A DNA stretch of 64,000 bases from the NCBI GenBank assembly GCA_041392785.1, contig JAWKLK010000003.1, positions 248,001 to 312,000 of the forward strand, written 5' to 3'. Positions within the stretch are counted from its first letter, which is position 1. Each line of letters starts with the position of its first letter. The DNA comes from OLB9 sp041392785. GTDB lineage: Bacteria > Bacteroidota > Bacteroidia > Chitinophagales > Saprospiraceae. Under the pieces are notes generated by a model. That model saw nothing but the letters and a program-made list of their open reading frames with translations, did no database searches and was not told where the DNA came from. Position numbers and translations under genes: made by a program. Positions 1 through 7,368 of this stretch are shown piece after piece.

Positions 1-25
1 TGTGGGAGGTATAATAATGTTATGT
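1..25 (+). repeat. 25-bp direct repeat, copy 1
   Basis: These 25 bases recur without a mismatch at 1367-1391. The repeat ends in GTTATGT, the same kind of GTTRT core found at the right end of the other spacers in this region, and the first gene starts 20 bases later. It is probably the right end of a cassette boundary whose left part lies outside the window. Confidence 0.85.
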
Positions 26-44
26 GCAACCTTAAAATACAAAA

Positions 45-563
45 ATGCCGACAATAGAAATAACTTCAATGAACTCAACGGGACTTGAATTAAACCAAGA
101 CGAATTTGATATTGCAATTATTGAAGAAAAAAAACTTAGAAGCCATCGTGGACTTTTTTATGGTGAATTAAAAAAACAAAAAGGTGTAATAATACATATT
201 GGAAATCCAGACATGAAAAATGATAAATATGGTGGTTTTTTTGCTGGTCAAATAATTGACTGGGATTTTGAACCTTGTGATATTGAAATTCCACAAATTG
301 ACCCAAATGACCCGACTGAAAATTGGGGCGCGAATCAACAATACTTATTTAAGTTTTTAGACAATTATAAAATAGATATAGACAAGTTGTTGAATATCGC
401 ATTGGATAAATCACCAATAAAAAAAGTATGCTTTTTAACTGACTACCAATTTGGTCCTGAACATGGAAAAACGAAGATAATATATACAATAAATAATTTT
501 TGGCAAGAACATGATAATAATGGATTATATTTGAATACAATGTATGAAATGTATGGAAGATAA
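45..563 (+). CDS. Hypothetical protein, 172 aa
   Basis: I do not recognise this protein. It has no signal peptide or membrane segment and is acidic overall, with an aromatic-rich C-terminal third, so it is probably cytosolic. The ATG lies about 20 bp after the GTTATGTGC core of the preceding boundary, and the stop is about 15 bp before the next palindromic spacer. It therefore fills exactly one cassette-like unit. No promoter of its own was seen. Confidence 0.6.
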   Translation: MPTIEITSMNSTGLELNQDEFDIAIIEEKKLRSHRGLFYGELKKQKGVIIHIGNPDMKNDKYGGFFAGQIIDWDFEPCDIEIPQIDPNDPTENWGANQQYLFKFLDNYKIDIDKLLNIALDKSPIKKVCFLTDYQFGPEHGKTKIIYTINNFWQEHDNNGLYLNTMYEMYGR

Positions 564-573
564 AAAGGGAGTA

Positions 574-668
574 CACAACATCGGTTTTGCAAAAGTGGCG
601 GCTCAGTTCTTCGTAGGAAGTTCAGTGCTGAATATCCCCCACTGCGTCAAGTCCAAAACCGTTTTCAT
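574..668 (+). other. attC-like imperfect palindrome (cassette boundary)
   Basis: The terminal arms CGGTTTTG (582-589) and CAAAACCG (654-661) pair perfectly. Two small hairpins lie inside: CTTC-GTAG-GAAG at 609-620 and TTCAG-TG-CTGAA at 621-632. The layout, outer imperfect arms with a foldable centre between two unrelated genes, resembles integron attC sites. The left half (577-603) closely resembles 6874-6899. Membership of the attC class is inferred. Confidence 0.5.
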
Positions 669-687
669 TAATTAAAACATAAATAAA

Positions 688-1239
688 ATGCTTAAACAAA
701 CAATTTTAATCGTACTAATTACTCTAATAGGTAGTAAAATCTATGGTCAGAATGGAATACCAGAATTCAATTCCCACCATAAGAATATTTATGTTGAGTT
801 TCTGGGAAGTCATTTATTGGCTGGAGTGAATTATGATATGAGACTCAAAAAAGGAAGAATGGATGGTGTAGGTTTCAGAGCGGGTATAGGCGGTTTGTCA
901 GTAACTGGATTTGACCAAAACACAGAAATAACCCTTGGTTTGGTCACATTTCCACTTGAATTCAATCACTTAATTGGAAAAAAAAGAAGTTCTTTAGTTA
1001 CTGGTGTAGGTTTACTGCCAGTTTATGCAACCTTTAGTGCAGATGGGGAGTTAACCGACTATGAATTTGTACAAGGTGAAGGCTTTGGATTAGTGGGTGG
1101 ATTCCTGACGATGGGCTATAGGTTTCAGCCTAAAAAGACAGGTGTTATGTTTCAAATTAATTGGAATCCATTGATTTTGAGGGGTAGTGGATTTAATGCT
1201 GGATGGATAGGAGTTGGTTTAGGTATGGGCTTCAAATAG
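688..1239 (+). CDS. Exported beta-barrel-like protein, 183 aa
   Basis: The N-terminus is a classic signal peptide (hydrophobic residues about 5-16, cleavage near YGQ-N at residues 19-22). The mature part alternates glycine-rich and aromatic strands and ends in a strand finishing GLGMGFK, as in small outer-membrane beta-barrels. It is probably an outer-membrane protein of unknown function. The ATG lies about 25 bp after the spacer's right arm, and the gene occupies one cassette-like unit. Confidence 0.6.
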   Translation: MLKQTILIVLITLIGSKIYGQNGIPEFNSHHKNIYVEFLGSHLLAGVNYDMRLKKGRMDGVGFRAGIGGLSVTGFDQNTEITLGLVTFPLEFNHLIGKKRSSLVTGVGLLPVYATFSADGELTDYEFVQGEGFGLVGGFLTMGYRFQPKKTGVMFQINWNPLILRGSGFNAGWIGVGLGMGFK

Positions 1240-1366
1240 AAAATAATGATAAAAACGTACATCCCCCTTTCGGTCGTCCGTAGTCAATGTCACACTTTAT
1301 CAGAATGGATACCATTCAAAATTTACTTACAATACTTAAGCAAAAAGGCGAAATTTGATATATATT

Positions 1367-1391
1367 TGTGGGAGGTATAATAATGTTATGT
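1367..1391 (+). repeat. 25-bp direct repeat, copy 2
   Basis: This is identical to bases 1-25. The bases on its right diverge at once (TTGG here, GCAA at the first copy), so the shared block ends at the GTTATGT core, as expected for a recombination boundary. Confidence 0.85.
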
Positions 1392-1415
1392 TGGATGAGA
1401 AATATCACATAAAAC

Positions 1416-1446
1416 TTGACAACTATACCAAATATTGGTATCTTTG
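1416..1446 (+). promoter_or_regulatory. Bacteroidota-type promoter for the ParD-like antitoxin
   Basis: TTGAC (1416-1420) is followed after 18 bp by TATCTTTG (1439-1446). This matches the Bacteroidota -33 TTG and -7 TAnnTTTG consensus. The start codon is 15 bp downstream. Confidence 0.7.
1425..1441 (+). promoter_or_regulatory. Operator overlapping the antitoxin promoter
   Basis: This is a perfect inverted repeat, ATACCAA-ATA-TTGGTAT, lying between -33 and -7 and covering the first bases of the -7 box. Ribbon-helix-helix antitoxins repress their own promoters through such palindromes, so autoregulation by the next gene is the likely role. Confidence 0.65.
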
Positions 1447-1461
1447 TAAAAAAATGTAGAA

Positions 1462-1707
1462 ATGTCAAAGAACACATCAGTTACCTTAGGGGATCATTTT
1501 GAACAAATCATTGAAAGAAGCATAGAATCTGGTCGGTACTCTTCTGCAAGTGAAGTTATTAGAGAAGGACTAAGACTTGTAGAAGAAAGGGAACAGAAAA
1601 TTAAGATGCTTAGGGAAGCAATAGAAGCGGGAGAAAAAAGTGGTTATGTGAAAAATTTTGACCCAGTAAAACACTTAGAAAAACTTAATCAAAGTTACAA
1701 AGAATGA
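1462..1707 (+). CDS. parD: ParD-family type II antitoxin
   Basis: This is an 81-aa ribbon-helix-helix antitoxin. The beta strand (SVTLGDHFEQII, about residues 5-16) and the signature SGRYSSASEVIREGLRLVEERE (22-43) are typical of the ParD/CC2985 family. The C-terminal tail (about 44-81) would normally wrap a ParE toxin. The gene has its own promoter and operator and overlaps the next frame by 4 bp, as in parDE operons. However, the downstream partner is wrecked, so this antitoxin appears to be an orphan in this window. Confidence 0.85.
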   Translation: MSKNTSVTLGDHFEQIIERSIESGRYSSASEVIREGLRLVEEREQKIKMLREAIEAGEKSGYVKNFDPVKHLEKLNQSYKE

Positions 1708-1889
1708 AGCTTAAGTTTGAAATAAGCGAATTTGCATTAGAATTTGCTGGTGTGCAAAGAGCTCAAATCTCTAAGCTAGAAAACGGTAAATCAAGTATAA
1801 CTATCGGAACATTATTAAAGGTGATGAATGCTCTAAAAGCAAAAGTTAGTTTTAGTGTAGAAAAATTAGGAGAAGTTCAAATGGGGTAA
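1704..1889 (+). pseudogene. Deletion chimera: ParE toxin start fused to XRE antitoxin tail
   Basis: The first 13 residues (MKLKFEISEFALE) match the start expected of a ParE toxin following ParD. From about residue 14 the sequence becomes the second half of an XRE helix-turn-helix (VQRAQISKLENG, then TIGTLLKVMNAL), as in HigA-type antitoxins. The ParE catalytic body is absent. The simplest explanation is an in-frame deletion joining two toxin-antitoxin modules. The 61-aa product may still be made but should not be a toxin. The family assignments come from recognising motifs. Confidence 0.6.
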
Positions 1890-1904
1890 AATTAAAAACC
1901 TGAT

Positions 1905-1972
1905 GTAACAACGGATATGATGATAGATTCGATATCGCTGCATCCGCTCTATATCACAGCCGTTGTAAGCAC
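1905..1972 (+). other. attC-like palindrome (cassette boundary)
   Basis: The arms ACAACGG (1908-1914) and CCGTTGT (1960-1966) pair perfectly across about 45 bp. The right end runs into GTTGTAAGC, about 20 bp before the next ATG. The right half (CTCTATATCACAGCCG) closely matches the boundary at 3167-3190, although the genes on either side are unrelated. Confidence 0.55.
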
Positions 1973-1990
1973 ATTCAAAGAAGATAGCCA

Positions 1991-2188
1991 ATGAATAGTA
2001 AAGCAGAAAAATTAGTTGAAAAGGTAACCAAATATGAACATTGGTCCTTTTTAGCAATGTCAATAATTGTATCATATCATATTGTAACACCTCGATCATT
2101 GGGTGGAATAATTTTATCAATTATTTTGTTCTTTCCAATATTTATATTTAGTCAAAAACTTTTAGAACGAATAATGTGGATTAAATGA
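1991..2188 (+). CDS. Small membrane protein, 65 aa
   Basis: A charged amphipathic N-terminus (about residues 1-17) precedes two hydrophobic segments (about 18-33 and 37-55). I do not recognise a family. The stop overlaps the next gene's start (ATGA), so the two are probably translationally coupled and may act together at the membrane. Confidence 0.5.
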   Translation: MNSKAEKLVEKVTKYEHWSFLAMSIIVSYHIVTPRSLGGIILSIILFFPIFIFSQKLLERIMWIK

Positions 2189-3138
2189 AAACTATACTAT
2201 TATCTCCAAGTGTTGTACAAGGGAATAAAATTGCTTATTTATTCTGCAATGGTATTTTGTGGGTTGCTATATCAGAAAAGGATAAAGAAAGCTTTTATAT
2301 TGAAAATGAGTTTATCGATCCAAATCCCGAAGACTTTCAGATAATGGAAGAAGAAGATCTTTATCATAAAATTCCCTCTTTAAAAAATCAATTAGAAGAA
2401 CAGGATGAAAAATTTATACATATTGATTATGATAACGGAAAAGTATTTATAAATCCACTACATAAAACGAAAAGTATATTTACTGATACAAGTGCAAGAG
2501 CTACTAATCAAGCAAACTTCAGTGCTGATACTTGGACATATATCAAAAATCGAAAAAAACACTATATCAAAATTGCTTTAATTTCTATTCTCTTGTTATT
2601 TTTATCTTTAACCATCTCTTGGGGAATTCTTATTCTTTTATTTTGGGTATTGTTCTACGAATATTTTTCAACGATTGGCTCAATTGACAATTATAAATTG
2701 GGGACATTAAATGCATCTCTTGTTATAACAACAAAACCAACAAGAATAGCTGTATTAACAAACTTAAGCATGGGATTTGGTAAATATCCATTGGTAAGAG
2801 TTTGCAAATTGGAAATGCCAAAAAAGTATAACAAACTTAATCAAAGAATTCCATCATCATGCGGCTATCAAAATTGCGAAGGTCAAAACTTTTGGGATTT
2901 TGTAATTCCCAATCCAATAGTATATGCAACTGATAATGAAAACGCAATCAATCAAAAATTAAGTGAAATTCCCAGTCAAGATTGGATAGATTTAAATAAT
3001 TGGGTAAAAGATAACAAACACAATTTTTACGAAGGATATTATCCTATAAGAACTATGGAAAACAATTGGAATCAAATAGAAAACCCAAAATTCATTTCTA
3101 TATTTGAAGAAAAAAGACCAGAACATAACAGGTTATAA
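2185..3138 (+). CDS. Membrane-anchored hypothetical protein, possibly DUF3239-like
   Basis: This 317-aa protein has a soluble acidic N-terminal part (1-125), one hydrophobic hairpin (about 126-160, ISILLLFLSLTISWGILILLF), and a cytosolic C-terminal domain with conserved-looking blocks (TKPTRIAVLTNLSMGFGKYPLVR; QDWIDLNNWV). The latter resembles the DUF3239 family as I remember it, but I could not check this. It overlaps the upstream small membrane gene by 4 bp, forming a two-gene cassette. Confidence 0.5.
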   Translation: MKTILLSPSVVQGNKIAYLFCNGILWVAISEKDKESFYIENEFIDPNPEDFQIMEEEDLYHKIPSLKNQLEEQDEKFIHIDYDNGKVFINPLHKTKSIFTDTSARATNQANFSADTWTYIKNRKKHYIKIALISILLLFLSLTISWGILILLFWVLFYEYFSTIGSIDNYKLGTLNASLVITTKPTRIAVLTNLSMGFGKYPLVRVCKLEMPKKYNKLNQRIPSSCGYQNCEGQNFWDFVIPNPIVYATDNENAINQKLSEIPSQDWIDLNNWVKDNKHNFYEGYYPIRTMENNWNQIENPKFISIFEEKRPEHNRL

Positions 3139-3194
3139 GAGATCAGTTTCGCTAAAGTTGCCACAGCTCCATATCACAGTACTGTTATCCGCAT
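3123..3194 (+). other. attC-like palindrome (cassette boundary)
   Basis: The arms ATAACAG (3125-3131) and CTGTTAT (3182-3188) pair perfectly. The right end continues as GTTATCCGC, 22 bp before the next start. The left arm lies inside the last codons of the preceding gene. The right half shares CTCYATATCACAG with the boundary at 1905-1972. Confidence 0.55.
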
Positions 3195-3214
3195 GAAAAT
3201 CTAAAACCAGCAAT

Positions 3215-4522
3215 ATGTTCAACATTTTTAAGAAAAAGAATAATGAAGATTCTCCAGCTCACGAAGAATGGTTAAAAGCAAAGGAGTATTTTGATAAATC
3301 AGATTATTCCAGTGCTCTTACTACATTGGTAAGTGGCTTCAAAAAAGATCTATATCACAAACCATTGTATGAGCTTGCAAGCATTTGCCTTGATAAAATG
3401 GGAGGCAATGATGAAAGTGTCCTTTTTAAGAAAGCAATTTCAAAACTCAACGAGAAGACCTTCAAAGAATTAGGCAATCATTTCTTCAAAGTGGAACATT
3501 ATCCATTAACATGGATTTTCCTTGAGGAATCTTTTAAAACAAATAAAGATGTTGAAGTTGCAAACAATTTATCCATTGCCTATGCCAGAAGATTTGATAT
3601 TAAACAAGCTAAAGCTACTTTAGAATCTATCAAAGATAAATTTGATTTTTGGACTTTTTGGTTTTATGTAAAGATGAGGATTCTAAGTAATGATACCTAT
3701 GGACTTGAAGAACAAATCAGAGAATTGGAAAGCGCTTTTGATCCTAATACAACTAATGAGAATATCATAATCCCAAAACAAAAAGTTCGTGAATTAAGAG
3801 AATCATTCAATAGATTACAATCAGTGAGTAATCCTGAAGAAAATATTAGAGATTGGCACTTTATACAATATGGTTCCATGATATTGGATTTTTTCTATGA
3901 CGACAATCAATATGTTGCAGGAGGGAGACACGTTGCTTCTTGGGGAAATAATGAAGCAATAAAATCTATTCTTAAGAAACTATCAGGAATTTTGAAATCG
4001 AAAGAAATAAATAAGATTGTCTATGCAAATACAAAGGATTCAAAAGTTCTTGGAATAGCCCTCAGCCAGATCTCCAATATTCCTAAAGAAGCCTATAATT
4101 CTCATATTATCTATTCTAATAGTTTGTTGTTAGTAGGTGATTCGTCAGAATTCAATGAATTCAATAACGTAGAATCAATTACGAATGGCAACATTACTTT
4201 TTCCTTTAATCACAATTGGTTGCAAGCAAATTTTATCTGTCCTGATATAATTGGATTAATGTCACAATTCTATACTTACCCATGGAATGGTGGAAACTTC
4301 AAAATGAATAATGATGGAACAACTTCAAGAACAGAACCAGATTCTCGGGATGTAGAATTAATAGCAAGAGAAATTGCCAATTGCGAGTTGAAAGATGAAA
4401 ATAAGATAGATGGTTTTTACCACAAGGTTGAAACTCATCTAAAAATGAATCAAGAAAGTGGGCACAGATATAATTTTATGGTTGAAAGTCCAATTCCAGG
4501 ATCTTATTTTGGAACCAAATAA
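3215..4522 (+). CDS. TPR-like hypothetical protein, 435 aa
   Basis: The N-terminal half (about residues 15-170) is helical, with tetratricopeptide-like pairs (EWLKAKEYFDKSDYSSALTTL; AYARRFDIKQAKATLESI). The C-terminal half is a separate unrecognised domain with a WNGGNF motif near residue 365. There is no signal peptide, so it is cytosolic. It stands alone between two boundary elements. A role in protein-protein interaction is possible but not shown. Confidence 0.5.
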   Translation: MFNIFKKKNNEDSPAHEEWLKAKEYFDKSDYSSALTTLVSGFKKDLYHKPLYELASICLDKMGGNDESVLFKKAISKLNEKTFKELGNHFFKVEHYPLTWIFLEESFKTNKDVEVANNLSIAYARRFDIKQAKATLESIKDKFDFWTFWFYVKMRILSNDTYGLEEQIRELESAFDPNTTNENIIIPKQKVRELRESFNRLQSVSNPEENIRDWHFIQYGSMILDFFYDDNQYVAGGRHVASWGNNEAIKSILKKLSGILKSKEINKIVYANTKDSKVLGIALSQISNIPKEAYNSHIIYSNSLLLVGDSSEFNEFNNVESITNGNITFSFNHNWLQANFICPDIIGLMSQFYTYPWNGGNFKMNNDGTTSRTEPDSRDVELIAREIANCELKDENKIDGFYHKVETHLKMNQESGHRYNFMVESPIPGSYFGTK

Positions 4523-4526
4523 AGCC

Positions 4527-4566
4527 AGTTGATAACAATGTCACCTACAACCGTTGCGAATAATAC
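4527..4566 (+). other. Short boundary element with GTTGCG core
   Basis: This short spacer carries TGTCACCTACAACCGTTGCG, comparable with the right halves at 1950-1970 and 3170-3192. It is 20 bp before the next ATG. The left half is short or lost. Confidence 0.35.
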
Positions 4567-4574
4567 AACCAACA

Positions 4575-4958
4575 ATGACAAAGACAAGAATTTATAAAAT
4601 ATTGACCTTTGCTATTGCGATAGTTTGGATTGCAAACGGACTGTTGTGCAAGGTTCTAAATTTTGTACCTAGACACGAACAAATTGTCGCAAGTATATTA
4701 GGCGACGACCATTCTAGACTATTGACAATGCTTATAGGGCTTTCTGAAATCATAATGGCAGTTTGGATATTTAGTGGGTATAAGACAAAGCTTAATGCTA
4801 TTGTACAAATAGTAATAGTTGCGATAATGAATACACTTGAATTTATCCTTGTACCGGATTTGTTACTTTGGGGGAAATTAAATGCTTTGTTTGCATTTAT
4901 TTTCATGATAGTTGTTTATTTCAACGAATTTTATCTTAATAAAAAACAACTCAATTAA
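4575..4958 (+). CDS. DoxX-like membrane protein
   Basis: This 127-aa protein has four predicted membrane segments and the NGLLCKVLNFVPRH and GLSEIIMAVWIFSG blocks of DoxX-like proteins. A TTG at 4554 would add seven residues but lies inside the boundary element, so the ATG at 4575 is preferred. The next gene begins immediately after the stop. It heads a tight four-gene run (4575-6837) with DUF2071, methyltransferase and membrane-protein genes. Confidence 0.6.
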   Translation: MTKTRIYKILTFAIAIVWIANGLLCKVLNFVPRHEQIVASILGDDHSRLLTMLIGLSEIIMAVWIFSGYKTKLNAIVQIVIVAIMNTLEFILVPDLLLWGKLNALFAFIFMIVVYFNEFYLNKKQLN

Positions 4959-5699
4959 ATGATGTTATCCTTTTTAAAAAACCACCCTTTTGCAGTAGAG
5001 GCGCATTTTGAGAGTTCGCTAGTGTTGACTTTCGCAGTTCCAAAAGAACAACTACAACATCTTATTCCTTCCTGTTTGCAGCTTGATACTTTTCAAGACA
5101 AATGGGCGTTTGTTGCAGTTGCTATGGTTCAAACTAATGACTTGCGTCCAAAAGGTTTTCCGAAATTTATGGGCAATGACTTTTTTCTCATTGGTTATCG
5201 TGTTTTTGTCAGGTATAATAATAACTTAGGAAAAAGTTTGCGTGGTTTGTATATTCTGAAATCCGAAACTGATAAAATAAAAATGGCGTTCTTTGGTAAC
5301 ATATTTACCCATTATAACTATACCTCAACAGACATAAAACAAATATCGCTACAAAACGCAATAGAAATATCCTCGAAAAAATCAAAATTCAACATCACAA
5401 TAGACAAGACGGAAGAAGAAATTTCTTTGCCAGAACAATCCCCTTTTGCAGACTGGAAAGAAGCCAGAAGATTTGCAGGACCTTTACCCTTTACATTTAC
5501 TTTTAATAACAAAAATAATGAAGTGCTAATCATAGAAGGAGTAAGACAAAATTGGACACCAAATCCTGTAAAAGTGATTGAATATCATTTCGATTTTTTA
5601 AATACTCTAAAACTTGAAAATCCTGTATTGGCAAATGCTTTCATTATTAAAAACATTCCATACTATTGGAAAAAAGGCAAAATAGAACGATGGAAATAA
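4959..5699 (+). CDS. DUF2071-like protein
   Basis: This 246-aa soluble protein has N-terminal LVLTFAVPKEQLQHLIPSCLQLDTF followed by FVAVAMVQ and RPKGFP blocks. These are typical of DUF2071 proteins, which share the acetoacetate decarboxylase-like fold. The function is unknown. It starts directly after the DoxX-like stop, and its last ten bases overlap the next start, so it belongs to the same transcript. Confidence 0.6.
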   Translation: MMLSFLKNHPFAVEAHFESSLVLTFAVPKEQLQHLIPSCLQLDTFQDKWAFVAVAMVQTNDLRPKGFPKFMGNDFFLIGYRVFVRYNNNLGKSLRGLYILKSETDKIKMAFFGNIFTHYNYTSTDIKQISLQNAIEISSKKSKFNITIDKTEEEISLPEQSPFADWKEARRFAGPLPFTFTFNNKNNEVLIIEGVRQNWTPNPVKVIEYHFDFLNTLKLENPVLANAFIIKNIPYYWKKGKIERWK

Positions 5700-6439
5700 A
5701 GAGAAGAAATTTTCAAGGTGTATTAAATATTTTAAGTTTCAACCGACACTTTTATATTTGGGGATTCATTGCTTTGATATTAATAATAGGAAGTAAATTG
5801 ATTTTCAATTGGCATAACGGCTTGTTTTGGATGGTTATATTGGCATTCATTTATGGGTTAATTATGCCGCTATTCGTATCAGCTTATGTTTATGATTTCT
5901 CTGGCTTTTATAATTTTGATTGGTTAAAGAAAATGAAATTAGAAGATGCTAAAGACAAATTTAATTTGAATATTAATGCAGGCTTTGACGAAACGAGTTA
6001 TATAATAGAAAGTGTGTTGCCTCATTCTAAACTTCAAGTGTATGACTTCTATAATGCCAAACAACATACTGAGCCAGCAATTGTCCGAGCGAGAAAAGTG
6101 AGTTTGATTTATCCCAATACCCAACAAATCAATTCTAATTCAATACCTTTAGAAGACAATTCAGTAGATAATATCTTTTTAATATCAGCCATTCACGAAA
6201 TTCGAAAATTCGATGAGAAAGTTCAATTCTTAAAAGAATGTCGCAGAGTTTGTAAGCCAAATGGAAATGTTATTATGGTAGAACATTTGAGAGATTTTCC
6301 AAACTTTGTGGCTTTTACAATCGGCTTTACACATTTTTTCTCAAAAGCAACTTGGAAAAATGCTTTTGAAAAAGCTGGTTTTACATCATTTAAAGAAACA
6401 AAATTTACACCTTATATGTCAATCTTTAATTGCAACTAA
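5690..6439 (+). CDS. Membrane-anchored SAM-dependent methyltransferase
   Basis: There are two N-terminal membrane segments (about residues 23-38 and 44-64), then a class I methyltransferase-like domain: EDNSVDNIFLISAIHEI as the post-II block and LKECRRVCKPNGNVIMVEHL as the UbiE-like post-III block. Motif I is poorly conserved (a FDETSY region instead of a clear GxGxG), so catalytic competence is uncertain. The ATG at 5690 overlaps the preceding stop. An upstream TTG at 5666 lies deep in that gene and was not used. Confidence 0.6.
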   Translation: MEIKRRNFQGVLNILSFNRHFYIWGFIALILIIGSKLIFNWHNGLFWMVILAFIYGLIMPLFVSAYVYDFSGFYNFDWLKKMKLEDAKDKFNLNINAGFDETSYIIESVLPHSKLQVYDFYNAKQHTEPAIVRARKVSLIYPNTQQINSNSIPLEDNSVDNIFLISAIHEIRKFDEKVQFLKECRRVCKPNGNVIMVEHLRDFPNFVAFTIGFTHFFSKATWKNAFEKAGFTSFKETKFTPYMSIFNCN

Positions 6440-6441
6440 TA

Positions 6442-6837
6442 ATGGAAATTCATTTTAAAATAATAGGTGTCTTATTAATTATCTTGGCACTATTACATGC
6501 TACTTTCCCAAAATATTTTAACTGGAATAAAGAACTTAAATCTTTGAGTTTAATCAATAGACAAATGATGATCGTACATACATTTTTTATTGCTTTAGTT
6601 TTATTTTTAATGGGTTTACTCTGCTTGACTTCTTCTAAAGAATTAATAGAAACTAATCTAGGTAAAAAAATATCTCTTGGATTTGGTATATTTTGGACTT
6701 GTAGACTTGTAATTCAGTTTTTTGGTTACTCGAAAGAACTATGGAAAGGCAAGAAATTTGAAACACTCATGCACATTTTATTTTCGATATTTTGGGCATA
6801 TCTAAGTGTCCTATTTTTGATAACTTATTTTAATTGA
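6442..6837 (+). CDS. Conserved membrane protein, 131 aa
   Basis: There are four hydrophobic segments (about residues 5-22, 42-62, 76-95 and 108-130). No family is recognised. The ATG lies 2 bp after the methyltransferase stop. A TTG 12 bp earlier overlaps that stop and is less likely. It is the last gene of the four-gene run. Confidence 0.55.
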   Translation: MEIHFKIIGVLLIILALLHATFPKYFNWNKELKSLSLINRQMMIVHTFFIALVLFLMGLLCLTSSKELIETNLGKKISLGFGIFWTCRLVIQFFGYSKELWKGKKFETLMHILFSIFWAYLSVLFLITYFN

Positions 6838-6980
6838 CAAAATAACATAGCAGAAAGAAGACCACCAATAAGTAACATCGATTTGACTAAATGGCGGCTG
6901 ATGGAATTCTAATTAACATTTGTGTTAACACAAACATTTGGAACTTTTTTAAACATTAGTCTCAATTTGAAAAATAAACG
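6838..6980 (+). other. Spacer with boundary half-site and 16-bp palindrome
   Basis: Bases 6874-6899 match the left half of the 574-668 boundary closely (AACATCG, TTTG, AAA and TGGCGGCT blocks in the same order). Bases 6919-6934 form a perfect palindrome, TTTGTGTTAACACAAA, before the DUF6090 stub. Confidence 0.6.
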
Positions 6981-7258
6981 ATGAAATTACTTCGAAAGAT
7001 AAGACAAAGTTTAATGAGTAAAAGGAATTTAAAAAGTTATGTTATTTATGCTATTGGAGAAGTTTTTCTTGTTATGATAGGAATACTCTTAGCCCTTCAA
7101 GTAAGTAATTGGAATCAAAATAGAATCGAAAAAAAGAAAGAATAAAAAGGGGTTCGAAGGCGTTAATACGATTGTTATTGAAGAATGTAAAGGCATATTG
7201 AAAACGCTTAAAAGTATCTTAACTATTTTAGAGAATGGAATAAATGAAGATGGGTAGA
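6981..7258 (+). pseudogene. DUF6090-like gene remnant
   Basis: An ATG opens a 54-residue frame (6981-7145) with the N-terminal pattern of DUF6090 proteins: basic start, YVIYAIGEVFLVMIGILLALQ membrane helix, then SNWNQNR. It then stops. A second piece in another frame (about 7149-7256, VIEECKGILKTLKSIL) looks like the family's C-terminal end. Full-length members are around 240 residues, so this is an internal deletion plus frameshift, and a pseudogene. The family name is from memory. Confidence 0.55.
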
Positions 7259-7261
7259 CAA

Positions 7262-7356
7262 CGACTAACAACATTGTATATCACGGTAATGCCCAACAAT
7301 AGCTGGTCACGCCGCATAGTCTAAGCCACTTGTCACAACCATTGTACCCCAACCTT
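7262..7356 (+). other. attC-like boundary
   Basis: The left part (CTAACAACATTGTATATCAC) and right part (CACAACCATTGTACC) are imperfectly complementary around the ACAATG/CATTGT arms. The ATATCACGG segment echoes the ATATCACAG of the boundaries at 1950 and 3171. The regulator's ATG is about 20 bp after the right end. Confidence 0.45.
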
Positions 7357-7368
7357 CAAAATCAGAAA

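Larger units (their letters stand above)
1240..1461 (+). other. Gene-free spacer with direct repeat and antitoxin promoter
   Basis: This 222-bp stretch holds no reading frame. It contains a TAnnTTTG match (TATATTTG, 1361-1368) directly before the second copy of the 25-bp repeat, and then the promoter/operator of the ParD-like gene. Confidence 0.6.
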
